NCBI RefSeq assembly: GCF_015706575.1
Contig: NW_024037052.1
Span: 13,814,711 to 13,878,710, forward strand
Origin: Patiria miniata
Taxonomy: Eukaryota > Echinodermata > Asteroidea > Valvatida > Asterinidae
Direction: 5' to 3'
DNA: 64,000 bases
The notes under the pieces were generated by a model that was given only the letters and a program-made list of their open reading frames with translations, did no database searches and was not told the origin of the DNA. The position numbers and the translations under genes were made by a program. Within the stretch, counting starts at the first letter, position 1. Every line of letters starts with the position of its first letter. Positions 21,699-33,419 of this stretch are shown in pieces.

Positions 21699-22485
21699 CG
21701 ATTTTGTTGACAATCCGATATGTTCACAATACACACAGCTGGGATAAAGGGTACATTTTGAGTTCATCAATTCATTGATTGCATTAAAAAAAAATTCTAT
21801 GCCAGGCGTTCTACCCAGTGTCTTTATTGAGTGTCCTAAGTAGACGTTGTGCCTTATATGTACATGTATATGCACTCGTAAGAGGACGGGCTTTGTGCGT
21901 CACGTTTTACTTTTAGAGTGTGACGGTTACCTCACCTAGGATTGGTCAGAATAGTCTGAATCTTTGGTGTGTGAAACAGTTACCACACTTTGCTGTATCG
22001 AACGATTTAGGGTACCGTAGGAAAATAAGAAAGATAATTCATACCAAAGATGTTTGCAACTTTCTGTCGGCGGACAAACATGATGCGGATCCTGTATCTT
22101 TTGTGTGTGTGTGTGTGTGCTTACCAAACTGACTTCAAAATATTCAAGTTTGCTGCTTGGCTCCAGATTGTGAATATGTCATTGTCATTGTGAATATGTC
22201 AGTGTCAGAATATAATAATCTTTGGTCTCCGAAGTGTTTTTTTTTTTAAAGTATAGCCTATTGAAGACATATGCCAAAAAGTAGAATAACTTAATTGTTT
22301 TATTAAAGATGCTGTGTGTTTTATTTGAGTTCCAATCAGAAAACAAGAGGTAAATTCTTAAACCGCTGTTTTTGTAGCAGTGCAAAAGTTGTTTACTTTT
22401 GGACGAGACATCAAAGGCAAAAACTCGGTCCACGTTTAATAATGGGATGACTACTTTACAAATGTTGTTTTAAATCAGTTCTCTT
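21699..22485. other. Shared spacer with a TG microsatellite
   Basis: Collinear with unit 1 spacer DNA. A (TG)10-like tract lies at about 22101-22120. It includes the sites where unit 1 has the 9137-9720 element (about 21893) and the 10718 hairpin block (about 22125). No gene. Confidence 0.45.
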
Positions 22486-22862
22486 TATAGGGAGATACAA
22501 CATACAACGAAATGATGAAATTATCACAAACCAGCGTTGGAGAAAACTGTTTTTTTTTTAAACTGCTTGCAAACTCTTTGCTGCAAAAACTGTGCAAATA
22601 CTCTTTGTAATTGATCATGTGAAAGGGTACAAGTGCTAGACTGATTCTCTGACCTTACAATTCCCTGAGTCTATAAATACTCCGTTTCGTCTTAAGTGGG
22701 TCAGGGAACCAGACTACACGAACATGAATGATTTTTTTCCCCAGCATCTACAAGCCCAATACGTGAAACAAGTCATTCTAACAATATTTGTAAATACATA
22801 CTAATCCTCCAAATCTATTTATTTCTAAAAATTGAAGCAAAAGCAAAGTAAGTTCTTTTTAA
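22486..22862. mobile_element. Decayed piggyBac-like MITE, copy 1
   Basis: GGGAGATACAACAT, CCAGCGTTGGAGAAAACTG and CTAGACTGATTCTCTGACC match the better kept copy at 45378-45894 in the same orientation. The TTAA flanks have decayed. It is shorter than the other two copies. Confidence 0.6.
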
Positions 22863-23199
22863 GGTAGACTGCTTCCAGACCCCTATCCGAATTTAATAAA
22901 ATATTGACTGGGAACCAGTTTCACTCTCAAAACTGATCTGTTTGTGCACAAGAGCAACCCAAAAAGTTGAAAAACGTCAGGAGAAAAAAAATCGAACGAA
23001 AGTGCAACTGTAACGAAAGTTACCAGTAAAAGGTCGTAGGAAATCAAGAAAGGCGCGTGTTTACAATGTGCTACGGAACGATGACGATCTGTTGTTTCAT
23101 TTCCTGCTTCCTTTAACTTGATCTTGGCAAAGTCTCTTCTTTTATTTCAAAATAACTATCCGTGATCTCTTTCGCAATGTACTCTTGGCCATACAAATC

Positions 23200-23306
23200 A
23201 CATACCTCGCTGATGTACATGGATTGTTTTACTTCCGCATGAGAAAGTGCCATTTCGAATGATCGCTGAAGTTTTCATTACTCCTTTTTTATCCCATCAT
23301 CATCAG
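23200..23306 (+). other. Non-coding 5' exon of LRR-TIR copy 2 (start uncertain)
   Basis: Matches the unit-1 leader exon and ends with CATCATCAG/GTAAGTACTGG at 23306/23307. The acceptor is at 29177, giving a predicted intron of about 5.9 kb that holds a LINE and two MITE-like insertions. The start is a guess. Confidence 0.55.
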
Positions 23307-23437
23307 GTAAGTACTGGTAACTTGAACTTCCTCATTATTCTAAGACCTAAAATCATATTGTTACATATTGCTTTGTGCATTTTTTTGTTTGAAGCAACAC
23401 AATTGCTCAAAATATTATGTGTAGGGTGTATAGCAGG

Positions 23438-26400
23438 GGTCAAAGGGTTAGGATGGGAGGGATGGGAGGGAGAGTTGAGCAGCTCCCTGTCCACGAAATA
23501 TCCCATATGACCGGCGTCTCAAATAGCCTCTCCTAGCCAAACTCCTACTGCTTGGCTTCTCGTGCCGGCCCCTGTTCATAACCGATGGCAGAGGTGTGAA
23601 AGGCGAGTTTCTGGCGCCTTAAAACCAGATCGCTCCGGGCAGGTAGGACTCGTTAGCCATAAGCGGCAACCTACCTATAGGAGAAGGACAACTCTGATCG
23701 CTAACCCGGTTAGATGGAGCTCGTTAGCCTAGGTCGGCAGTCCATCTAGGAGAAGGAAAACTCTGATTCCAAACCCGGGCATATGGAGCCCGGTAACGTT
23801 AAATCGCATCCACATTTCCAGCTATGGGTTAAATAGTGAAGCCACGGCAGCAGGTGGTGGATTCTCCTCCCTGGCGTCTTTGACATTTCGGAGTAGCGAC
23901 AGGAGGACTTTGGCCAGGTGTCTTTATCGTTTGAAGTAGCAACTGGGCGAGATCATCAGCATCATGAGTCTGATACTGCGGGGCAGTCATGTCGCTGGCC
24001 AAGTCGTCTGGTTCTTTTTCCTGCCACTTGATTCCCCAGCCACATGACCCAGAGGGTGGGAGAGTACCTGCAAGATGCTCTCCCTACCTAATCCTTGTGC
24101 AGGCCACTTCGGCAACCTTGACTCCAAGTCGCAAAGCGACAAGGTCTCTTGTGGTACTGGCAGGCTTGAGAAGCTGGAAGCCGGTAGCAAGAACTTGCAT
24201 TTACGCGGCCCAGGAGTGATGGTCGCACAGCTTCTGATGGGTGACAGTGCTGTGAGGTCCTTCCTGGGTGACCAGGCGGCCTTTTTTAGGGATGCCCCGC
24301 CTGCCTCAATACGAGGACGCCTCTAGAAAATGTGAGGTAAAAAAGGCTCACCCTCAATTAACCTGGCTGGCTGCCCACGGTCAGCGGGTTCTCCACTTCA
24401 GTGGGTGCAACTATAAATCAAAGCTACAGATCACATGTTGGAATGTACGAACTCTCCTTGACAACAATCCCAACCTTCCCAAGAGAAGAACTGCTTTGCT
24501 TGCCAAATAACTCGACGCCTTCAGCGTGAACATTGCTGCTCTCTGAGAGATGAGACTCCCGGACACGGGGGAAAGGACAGAAAAGACCCACACGTTCTTC
24601 TTGTCTGGTAACCCTAAGGGATCAAACCTACAGAGTACATCCGGCACTGGTTTCGCCATTGCCAACCGGCTACTGACCCAACTGACCGAGATGCCTCGAC
24701 CAGTGTCTGACCGATTGATGACCCTTCGTCTCGCTATCTCCACCTCCACGCACATGACTTTGATCAGTGTGTACGCTCCGACAATGACTCATGACCCTGT
24801 CAACATAGCTGCTTTTTACTCTCAGCTTAAAGAGGTGCTGCAAAACATCCCCAGCACAGACACAGTTGTGGTGCTTGGCGACTTCAACGCCAGAGTCGGA
24901 TGCAATCAAGATGCATGGCCAGAAGTCCTTGGCAGATTTGGACGGGGATCTTACAACAGCAATGGAGAGCTCTTATTGCAATTGTGCACCGAGTTCTCAC
25001 TCACAGTGACCAACACCCTTTTTAATGTGCCTGCTCATCATTACTACTCATGGAGACATCCAAGGTCTGGACACGCTCATCTTCTGGACTATGTTCTGAT
25101 TAGTCAGAACAAGATCCGTGACGTGTGCATCACTAGAGCCATGATAGGCCCAGAATGTGGCACTGACCACTACATGATAAGATGTAGGCTCAAGGTCTCT
25201 ATCCATCGGCCTAGACGGAGAACAGCCCCTCGCCCAAGCAAGAAGCTTAATGTCAGTCGACTCAGGGAGGCCAGTGCTAGGGAAGACCTCTCAACTATCT
25301 TCAGTCAGCGCTTCTCCCCAGCTAGCAGTCCCACTGCCGCTGAGAAGTGGCAGAACTTCAGCTCATGCCTTTACGAAGCTGCTAAAGAAGTATTGGGGCA
25401 CCCAAAGTGCAGGAATTAGGACTGGTTCAATGATTCGGACTCCTGCATTTCAGAGCTCCCCGAAGCTAAGCGTAAAGCCCACCAGGCCTGTCTTGCCAAG
25501 CCCAGATGCCAGAGAACCAAATCTGAGTTCGCCAGAGTGAAGGCAGAACTGCAACGCAAGCTCAGAGACATGGAAGACAAGTGGTGGGATCAGAAAGCTG
25601 AAGAAATTCAGAGAATGGCAGACATGGGGGACACCGGAGGATATCACCAAGCACTGAAGACTTCCTTTGATCATGGAGGAACACAGTCCAGCCCTCTCCT
25701 TGCACCTGATGGCACTACCCTCTTGACTGAACAGGGTGACATTCTTAACGATGGCGGATACATTTCGATCAGCTCCTGAATCGAAGATCAAATGCTGACA
25801 TCTCGATTCTTGAGAGAATACCTCAGCGTCCAGTGCTTCTCAGTGCTGATGACCCTCTGCTCATAGATGAAGTGTGGCAGGCTGCACGAAGCCTTGCCTC
25901 CAACAAATCCCCCGGAATGGATCGTATCCAGGCGGAGATCTACCAAAATGGAGAACAGATTACCAGTAATCTATATGATGTGCTCTCAGCCATTTGGAAT
26001 GAGAAGTCTGTACCACAGGAGTTCAAGGATGCTGTCATCATTCCCATCTTCAAAAGAAAGGCAACAAGCAAGAGTGTGGCAACTATAGAGGCATCTCACT
26101 CCTGTCAGTCGCTGGCAAAGTGCTTGGCAAAGTAATTCTGGAGCGCCTCGTACCGATCCTCGATGCAGTCCTCCCCGAGTCGCAGTGTGGCTTTCGTAGA
26201 TCCAGATCGACCATTGATATGATCTTCACACTGCGCCAGCTGCAGGAGAAAGCTCTGGAGCAGAACATGCCCCTGTACATCGTGTTCGTTGACTTTACCA
26301 AAGCATTTGACACAGTGAACAGGGAGTGTCTCTGGTCTCTCCTGCGTCGATATGGCTGTCCTGAAGGCATTGTCAGCCTCATCTCTTAGCTCCACACTGA

Positions 26401-27612
26401 CATGATGGCTCAAGTCTCTCTCAACGGCACACTCTCAGACCAGTTCACTGTGATTCAAGGTGTCAAACAAGGCTGTGTGCTGGCTCCCTCCCTGTTCTCC
26501 ATCTACCTCAGTGCTGTCTTAGAACTGTGTCCAAAGCACGGTGGTGTTTATCTCAGAACACGTTCAGACGGGAAGTTGTTCAGCGCCTGCCGTCTTAAGG
26601 CCAAGACCCTGACCAGAATTGTTTGTGCTCGCGAACTGCTTTATGCAGATGACTCTTCCATGGTGTCACACTCTGCGGCGGAACTCCAGGCCATGCTTGA
26701 TGCCTTCCACTCAGTCGCCCAAAGCCTCGGTCTTACCATCAACATCAGAAAGACCGAGGTCATGCTCCAGCCTCCTAAACACACTGCCTACGTTGACCCA
26801 GAGCTGTCCCTCGGTGAGAATCCACTTCAAGCTGTGCACAGCTTCACTTATCTCGGCAGCACAGTTTCCAATGATAACAGCCTGGACAAAGAAGTGGAAA
26901 TGCGCATTAGTGCGGCCGCTGCAGCCTATGGGAAGCTCCAGTCAAAGGTTTTGAAGAGACATGGCATCCGGCTAACAACCAAGTGCAGTAGTCCTCACCT
27001 GCTTGCTCTACTCCTCTGAAACCTACACTCTGTATCGTCGCCACATCAAGAGACTCCAGCGCGTTCAGATGTACCAGCTGAGACATCTCCTCAATATCTC
27101 CTGGCGAAACAGAATTAGTAATGTGGAAGTAAGAAGACGAGCAAGCATCCCCAGTGTTGAGGCACTACTCACTCAGGGCCAACTGCGATGGAGCGGCCAT
27201 GTAGCCCGCATGGACGACCTGCGGCTTCCTAAGGCTGTCTTATATGGTGAACTTATCAGAGGCGCAAGAAATAGAGGCAGACCCAAGCTGAGATTCAAAG
27301 ACTGTCTCAAGAGACACCTGAAGGCCTGTGCCATCGACGTCGACTCCTGGGAGGTCACAGCAAGCGACCTTTTACGGTGGAGATCTGCTGTCAGAGGTTC
27401 TGTTACCCTCATTGATGACCGCCTGGCTGAAGCGACAGCAGAGCGCAGTCGCAAGCGTGCTGCCAGGGCTGCATTAGTGGCCAACCCTCATGCTCACATC
27501 TCTCGCTTTTGCTGCCGCCACTGCGGCAGACAGTGTTCTTACCAAATTGGACTCTATGCCCACGAACGATATTGCCGAAGTCGTCCTACTCCTCAGGAGT
27601 GACAGCCAGAGA
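23438..27612 (+). mobile_element. Near full-length non-LTR retrotransposon, RTE-like, inactive
   Basis: The element is flanked by a 9-base duplication GTATAGCAG (23429-23437 and 27613-27621); unit 1 has the single uninterrupted site (CGCATAGCAGC near 12334). The 5' part contains about two and a half tandem units of about 70 bases (23632-23800), each with a short stem such as AGATGGAGC and GTCCATCT. Then come an apurinic-type endonuclease, a reverse transcriptase and a C-terminal Cys/His finger. The 3' end lies about 10 bases after the last stop codon, with no poly(A). I assign it to RTE-like elements with only moderate confidence. Confidence 0.88.
24411..27602 (+). pseudogene. Broken endonuclease-reverse transcriptase frame of the LINE
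   Basis: The endonuclease starts near ITCWNVRTLL (24427) and shows VLGDFNARVG and a late GTDHY motif. The reverse transcriptase shows CGFRRSRSTIDM, VDFTKAFDTVN, GVKQGCVLAPSLFS and the catalytic YADD (26642-26653). The C-terminus has GHVARMDD and a CRHC...H...C finger (about 27513-27575). The frame is broken by stop codons at 24508-24510, near 24545, at 25417-25419 and at 26387-26389, and by frame changes near 25750, 26080 and 27000. No protein of full length can come from it. Confidence 0.85.
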
Positions 27613-27621
27613 GTATAGCAG

Positions 27622-27924
27622 CTAACCTGTGGAAATGTCAGCTCATTTATTACTGTACATTTTGGGAGAACCTAGAAAACATTTGCACAATTTGGGGGTC
27701 TCGTAACTAGATTCCGTTGCTAATGACGCACGTAAAAAAAGAGTGCCCGCGGGCACATTTTAAAACCACCTTCAAAGATTGTTTTCTTCCGAACTATAGT
27801 TTTTCAGGGGGGAATAATTTCACAGGCTGACTGTTTTTATTCATATCTTCACTATTAGCAAGGATTTTCTCACTGAATCTGTGTGTCTGTTTCCAGGTAT
27901 TAATTACCACCTACGTGCCCTTAA
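27622..27924. other. Leader-intron remainder of LRR-TIR copy 2
   Basis: Matches 12335-12640 of unit 1 (TTTCAGCTCA, GGGGTCTCGTAA, GGGGAATAATTTCACAGG), confirming that the LINE split an existing intron. Confidence 0.65.
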
Positions 27925-28435
27925 AGGGAATATACATCATTTGCTTTTGCTGTAATTTTCAGAAATGGATGGAATTGGGGGGTTGGAAATATATGGCAAA
28001 AATAGTTACACTGACTTTTTTGAGGTTTTGGGTTCGAAAATGCTATAAAAACCAAGAAAAACAATCATTTTCCTGTAGTCTGGTTCCCTGACTCCATATA
28101 AAAAGAAACAGAGCAGTTTACATACATTGGGGAATTGTAAGGTCAGGGAACCAGTCTAGCTGGCTTGTACCCGTTCATAGGTGTGTAATCGATTGCAAAC
28201 AAGTGCGATGGTCAACTGGGGCCAGTATTTGGAAAAAAAGGCCAGTTTTTTCCAACGCTGGTCGATCAGCGTTGGAAATTGATACAAAATACCACTTTTC
28301 TTGAAAATGACAGTATACCAGGTGCCATGATTTTACAGGATGCTTTAGACTGTCGTTCACTAACAGTCCAGCAAGGTATTTCAAAATGATTTGGTAGTTT
28401 TATTTTTTGATGTTTGCAAATGTTGTATTTTCCCT
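27925..28435 (-). mobile_element. piggyBac-like MITE with TTAA flanks, copy 2
   Basis: TTAA on both sides (27921-27924, 28436-28439) and inverted ends AGGGAA...ATACA frame a 511-bp element that is the reverse complement of 45378-45894. An internal palindrome CCAACGCTGGTCGATCAGCG lies near 28253-28272. TTAA target use is typical of piggyBac elements. No transposase. Confidence 0.8.
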
Positions 28436-28515
28436 TTAAATGAACTATCAACGACAATGGATATAAAAATGTGTAAAAAAGTTCAGGTTTTCGTTAATAT
28501 TAGGTATAGTCGTGT

Positions 28516-29121
28516 TCCCTAACGTGGCGCACTTCGAAGCTTACCCAACTTTCCTCATGTAGTGTTGCCAAACCTCTTTGTTGACAAACCTCAAATTCAT
28601 GCAGTGAAATACTAGTACTTTTACCTTATTAATGATTGCTATTTAACCTCTGTGAACAATTTCGGTTTCATAAAATTTAATCCGAAATTCAAAAACGGTG
28701 ACGTCCGGAAATTGGACACAAATTGGCGAAGTGTTCCCTAACGTGGCGCACTTGAATAAATCTCGGAAAATTCCAAATTAACATTTAAGAATTTCTGTAA
28801 ACTTGATAAATTCTGATTAATCATTATTATCTCTACTTACATACCCAGCCAGATGTTTTCAGAAAATATTTTTTTCTTATTTTTCGGGACATTTTCAAAA
28901 AGGTTCACCTTGCACTTGAAAATAAAATCGGACGAATCACGCCAAAATTATTTTTCTTATAACTTTGTAACGGGTAAATAAACTCGAGATTATGAATGGG
29001 AGTGTTTAGAACTTAATGAAACTTCACTTTATGTGAAATTTTAGTTAAAACTTTTGCTCTAGCTAGGCGCTACAGGCGAAAAATCAAAGTGCGCCACGTT
29101 GGGGCACGCGCCATGTTAGGG
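28516..29121. mobile_element. Element with CCCTAACGTGGCGCAC ends
   Basis: CCCTAACGTGGCGCACTT occurs at about 28517 and again at 28736, and its inverse GTGCGCCACGTT is at about 29090, followed by GCGCCATGTTAGGG. The stretch is absent from the unit-1 intron. Ends are approximate. No coding frame. Confidence 0.55.
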
Positions 29122-29189
29122 TACATCAACAATATTAGTTTGAAGCCAAATTATTTTGTGGTCATTTATGTCCACAGGGTAGTCTGGTG

Positions 29190-31065
29190 ATGGCGCCCTG
29201 TGCTGTCAGTTTGTTGATTCTGGTCTGGTTCCTAGAGCCATCGACTCTGGGTTCCGCTTCACCGCTGGAACATCAATCTCTATGCGACATTGATGCGTGT
29301 GAGTGCGAGTTCGAATACTCGACCCACCGTGACTTGCAAGGTGCGCCATGCCGGCTTTGACTTCACCAGCTTACGGAATGTGAGCCGAGTTCCATCAGGT
29401 CCATGGACCCTCAAGTTCCAGGCAGCGCTCTATAACGGATTTGGCACGCCGAGCGCGAACGGTTCTTGGTACCCCCTTGCCATACCAAGCACCGTGTTCC
29501 CCTCACTGGATGAAGCATCACTTCCCAAGTTCAAGTTGGTCATTGAAGGGGTCAACTTGATATCAGTGGCAAACGGAGCCTTTTCTGGCCTGGCTTTGGA
29601 CAGTGTTGAGTTCAGTGATGTCCGGATGACCGATTTACCCTTAGATAGTTTCTTGGATCAGAGCGCGTCGTTGAAACGCATCCGCCTCTACAAAGTGCTC
29701 CAGCTCAATGATACTTCAATAAGACCTCCAATGTTTCACTCTTTCCAAGCTCTCGAGGAAATCGAAATCGACCACGTGCAATTGCCTTTCCAGTATCTCC
29801 GCAATCACTCTTTCTACAACTTGCCATCACTGAATTACGTTCGCCTCATCTATTCATCGCTAGCAGCAATATCGCCGAACGCATTCGATGGCGTCCCAAA
29901 CTTGGCGTTCCTAGAGTTAAGCAATTGCGAACTCTAACGTGTACCCACTGCCCTACCGAGCAAGCCTGACAATTTGACTCTGCTGAATCTCGCCTAGAAC
30001 AACATCAAAAGTGTAGGCCCAGCTGACGTGGAAGCCGTGAAGCAAGCACCGTCACTCTTTACGTTTATCGTGATAGAGAATCCTTTCAGTTGTACATGCG
30101 AGCTGCTTGAATTTGTGAATCTGCTTAACGATGATATTATTCTGGATTTCATGGGATGGTATGGCTACCTTTACGATACCAGCCCTTATGCCTTTGGTAT
30201 CGGTAAGCCGCGGCCTGGATACCACTGCGCTAGCCCCGTACAGACTTTCGGAAAGTCCCTTCTGGATTTCAGTCTTGTGGAATACTTGAAATCCAACTGT
30301 GCCTTAAGAAGCACAGCACAACCCGTAAATAATGTTTCGCCTCCTAGACAGGATTTCGTAGACTCCTCTACAGTCACACGATTGGCTGTGTCCATCATTT
30401 CCGCTCTTGTGGCGTTAGGTATCGTAGTTGTAGCAGTGGCGGTTATATTGCACAGAAAGATAAAGATAAGATGGGTAGGGTTGTTTAGACGATATGAGCG
30501 TCAATATGACGTCTTGAATGAAGTCAATCATGAGGAATACACATATGACGCTTACATCTGTCATCATGAAGATATGGAAATATTTATCGCTGAAAAGATG
30601 ATTCCACGCCTGGAGGAGGAGCCTAATAACTTCCGGCTGTGTCTGTCGTTTAGAGATTTCCTCGTTGGTGCAGACAAGCTGGACAACGTGGCGACTGCAA
30701 TGGCGAATAGCCGCCTAGTGATCGCTCTCCTGGATGCCAATTTCATCGCCAGTGGCCAGTGTATGCTTGAATTGAACATGGCGTGTTCACGAATGCTGGA
30801 GGCCGGCGTAGGCGCCTATCCAGCCGCAGCCGAGGCCATCCCTCCACGTGCTCCATCCCAAGACACGACTAGTCTTCTGCTTGTGTTGCTTGACGCACTT
30901 CCAGTAGACGCATTACCGGGCACTGTGGCGGCGCTGCGGAACAAGATCACGTGTCTTGAATGGAAGGAGAATGAAGAAGAGAGATGCTGGCAGCAGTTAT
31001 CAACCTCGATCCAAGCCGTGCGACCCCAGGCAATTCAGCAAGTGGACATTGCGGAAAGCAACTAA
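29190..31065 (+). pseudogene. LRR-TIR receptor, broken copy
   Basis: This copy is nearly identical to 12669-14546 across the whole exon and about 200 bases beyond. It keeps the leader intron acceptor (TCCACAG, 29171-29177) and the ATG at 29190. It is disabled by a 2-base deletion at about 29318-29324 (codons 44-48), a C-to-T change giving TAA at 29935-29937 (codon 250) and a G-to-A change giving TAG at 29995-29997 (codon 270, the Trp of AWNN). The 3' part from about 30000, covering the LRR cap, membrane helix and TIR domain, is open but has no ATG at its start. The BB-loop Val replacing Pro and the Ala/Pro insert are also present here. Whether any truncated product is made cannot be judged. 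Confidence 0.9.
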
Positions 31066-32281
31066 ACTTTTGACTTGGGCCTAACTGCGCAGACTGCACA
31101 GGCTGAGAAATTGCCAGGGCAAATAGCAATTAACCAAATATCACAGATATTTGAATACCGTACATATGCAAAAGATAATGTAAGTTCGCCCTTGGTGCCA
31201 CGCTTCTGGAACCCTCGAATAGAGGTATGTTTGAAAGTTTCTAGACTTTGCATTTACTTTTTATTAATTGATTCAACCCCCAAAATGGTATTTGTAAATT
31301 ACACAACACTTATTGAACTGATAAATTACTTTATTTGTAAGACAATTTTCGTGCCATCGCATTCCTAAACATCACAATAGCATTCCTCAATTGGTATACG
31401 TAGGGAGAATGTGATTTGGGTGGTCATCGGGTGTCAATTGAAAGTAGGTGAAATAGAAAACCAAGATTTAGAAAACTTATTGATTTATCCTTGGTTCCAA
31501 TGAGTCGTTTACATGAGTTCACCACTATGCCTTATTTGCTCAGGCCAAACCCATCAAATCTAAAACACATCGGCTTTAGGTGGGTAAATCTTTGCATCGT
31601 TCAACGTCCTCTTTTTCACGCATTACAAATTTAAAACAAGAATACGTCGCCGGTTAAGAGACTTAGGGACAATCAGTCAAGATATGAAGGTTCGTAGGTC
31701 TAGATCAAATGCGTTTTCTCCGATCTCCAAGTTATTATTTTTTTCGCATATTAAGACTGAAAAATACCAAAATTCCAAACGGAATGTAATTTGTGGTTTG
31801 TTAAAACTTGTTCTACCAAAAGCCCGGCGCACACCTTCCCAATTTTACCGGTTTCCCGGATCAGCCCATTGCCGGTACGTTTTTTCACCGTTGTGGTTAA
31901 CCTTTTACGCTGAATTAGCATTAAAATACAGTAGAACAGTTACAAAAAGAAACACGTTTATTACTCTCTTCACCATTCTAAATCAATAGATTCCTCAACC
32001 AGATTAGTTTTTTTTAATTAAACGAACATGAACAGAACCACATAGAAGTTGACGGTTCTACCGATAAAATTGACAGACATTCACTTTTTTAGTGGGCTTG
32101 ACCTTACGGAATAACTCTGAATCAAAATGTTGAATGTATAATAAGCACTGCAAGGAATGTGCTAAATAAAAATGGTATATTTTCTGCTAAACGAACCCCT
32201 AATTTCAGCCATGTCGCCAAGGATCATCATCATCATCATGGCCCGTCCCGTCAGAAACGACGATGGAGACGGCGACTGTAG
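31066..32281. other. 3' flank of LRR-TIR copy 2 and unit end
   Basis: Matches the unit-1 3' flank to about 31898 (CACCGTTGTGGTTA). After that the sequence is unique, with a short CAT repeat at 32224-32240. No gene. Confidence 0.5.
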
Positions 32282-33164
32282 GGTTACAGCCCGATAGTCC
32301 GAAGGTTCGATAGTCCGAAGGTTCGATAGTCCGAAGGTTCGATAGTCCGAAGGTTCTTTAGTCTGAAGGGTCATTAGTCCAAAGGTTCGCTAGTACAAAG
32401 GTTCAATAGTCCGAAGGTTCGATAATCCGAATGTTCGATAGTCCGAAGGGCCCATAATTAGTCCGAAAATAGAATAAGGTTAATTAATCCGAAGGTTCGA
32501 TAGTCCGAATAGACGATAGGGTTCGATAGTCCGAATCGACAATAAGGTTCGATAGTCCGAATAGATGATAAGGTTCGATAGTCCGAATATACGGTAGGGT
32601 TCGATAGTCCAAAATGACAATAAGGTTCGATAGTCCGAATAGACGATGGGATGCGATAGTCCGAATCGACAATAAGGTTCGATAGTCCGAATAGATGATA
32701 AGGTTTGATAGTCCGAATGGGCAATGTGGTTTGTCAGTATGACACTTCGGACTATCGGACCTTACTGTTGATTCGGACTATCGGACCTTATTGTCGATTC
32801 GGACTATCGGACCTTATTGTCGATTCGGACTATGATGATGGACCTTATAGTCTTTTCGGACTATTGAACCTTATTGTCTATTCGGAATAATGAACCTTCG
32901 GACTATTGAACCTTATTTTCGTTTAGTATTGAACCTTCGGACTGATTAACGTTATTCTAAATTCGGACTAACGAACCTTCGGATAAATAAACCTTCGGAC
33001 TAATGGACCCTCGGGTTAATAAACCTTTGGACTATTGCACCAAATGTCCGGATTAACTAACCTTATTTCATTTTTGGACTAACGAACCCCCTCTTATGGA
33101 AAATTGTGCATTCGGACTATCGAACCTTCGGACTGAAGAACCAGCGGACTATCGGGCGGCCCCC
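32282..33164. mobile_element. Palindromic MITE-like element with short-unit arms, copy 2
   Basis: This is a second member of the 4194-4754 family in opposite orientation: it begins GGTTACAGCCCGATAGTCC and ends ACTATCGGGCGGCCCCC. Both arms are arrays of GGTTCGATAGTCCGAA-type units with 9-10 base spacers (GACAATAA, AGATGATAA). At 883 bp it is longer than the first copy, so unit number varies. I see no clear target duplication. Confidence 0.85.
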
Positions 33165-33419
33165 AGCTCGAGTCATCTGTGTACAGTTGTGCTGAGATAG
33201 AGCAACCATTGTAGATAGCAGAGCGCCAATGGAAACGGTTGCTGGCAGTTGACTCCCAAGTAATGTTTCGTAGGCCAAGCAGTGTTTGGTAGGCCGATAA
33301 GTATAATAGTCAGGTGTGTCAGGGATATTTTGGTTCAGATTTTTCCAAAAGCACCAAATTTGACCAAGACGCTGCCCACACCTCATATTTTCGAAATTTG
33401 GCGCATAGGCGTAGCCAAA

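Larger units (their letters stand above)
15772..31900. repeat. Segmental duplication, unit 2 (Ig receptor + LRR-TIR pseudogene)
   Basis: Collinear with 2157-15434. Unit 2 lacks the elements at 4194, 8181, 9137 and the hairpin block at 10718, and gains elements at 21062-21698, 22486-22862, 23438-27612, 27925-28435 and about 28516-29121. The LRR-TIR exon and its 3' flank are much closer to unit 1 than the Ig ectodomain and the spacers are. Confidence 0.85.

Noticed and set aside
30028-31065. Possible separate TIR gene from the 3' half of the broken copy
   Set aside because: It begins at a GTG inside the old exon, has no signal peptide, and lies behind stop codons; kept as part of the pseudogene.
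32282-33164. Regularly spaced repeats resembling a CRISPR array
   Set aside because: Units are inverted in the second half, spacers are themselves repeated, and the locus is eukaryotic with transposon-like ends.
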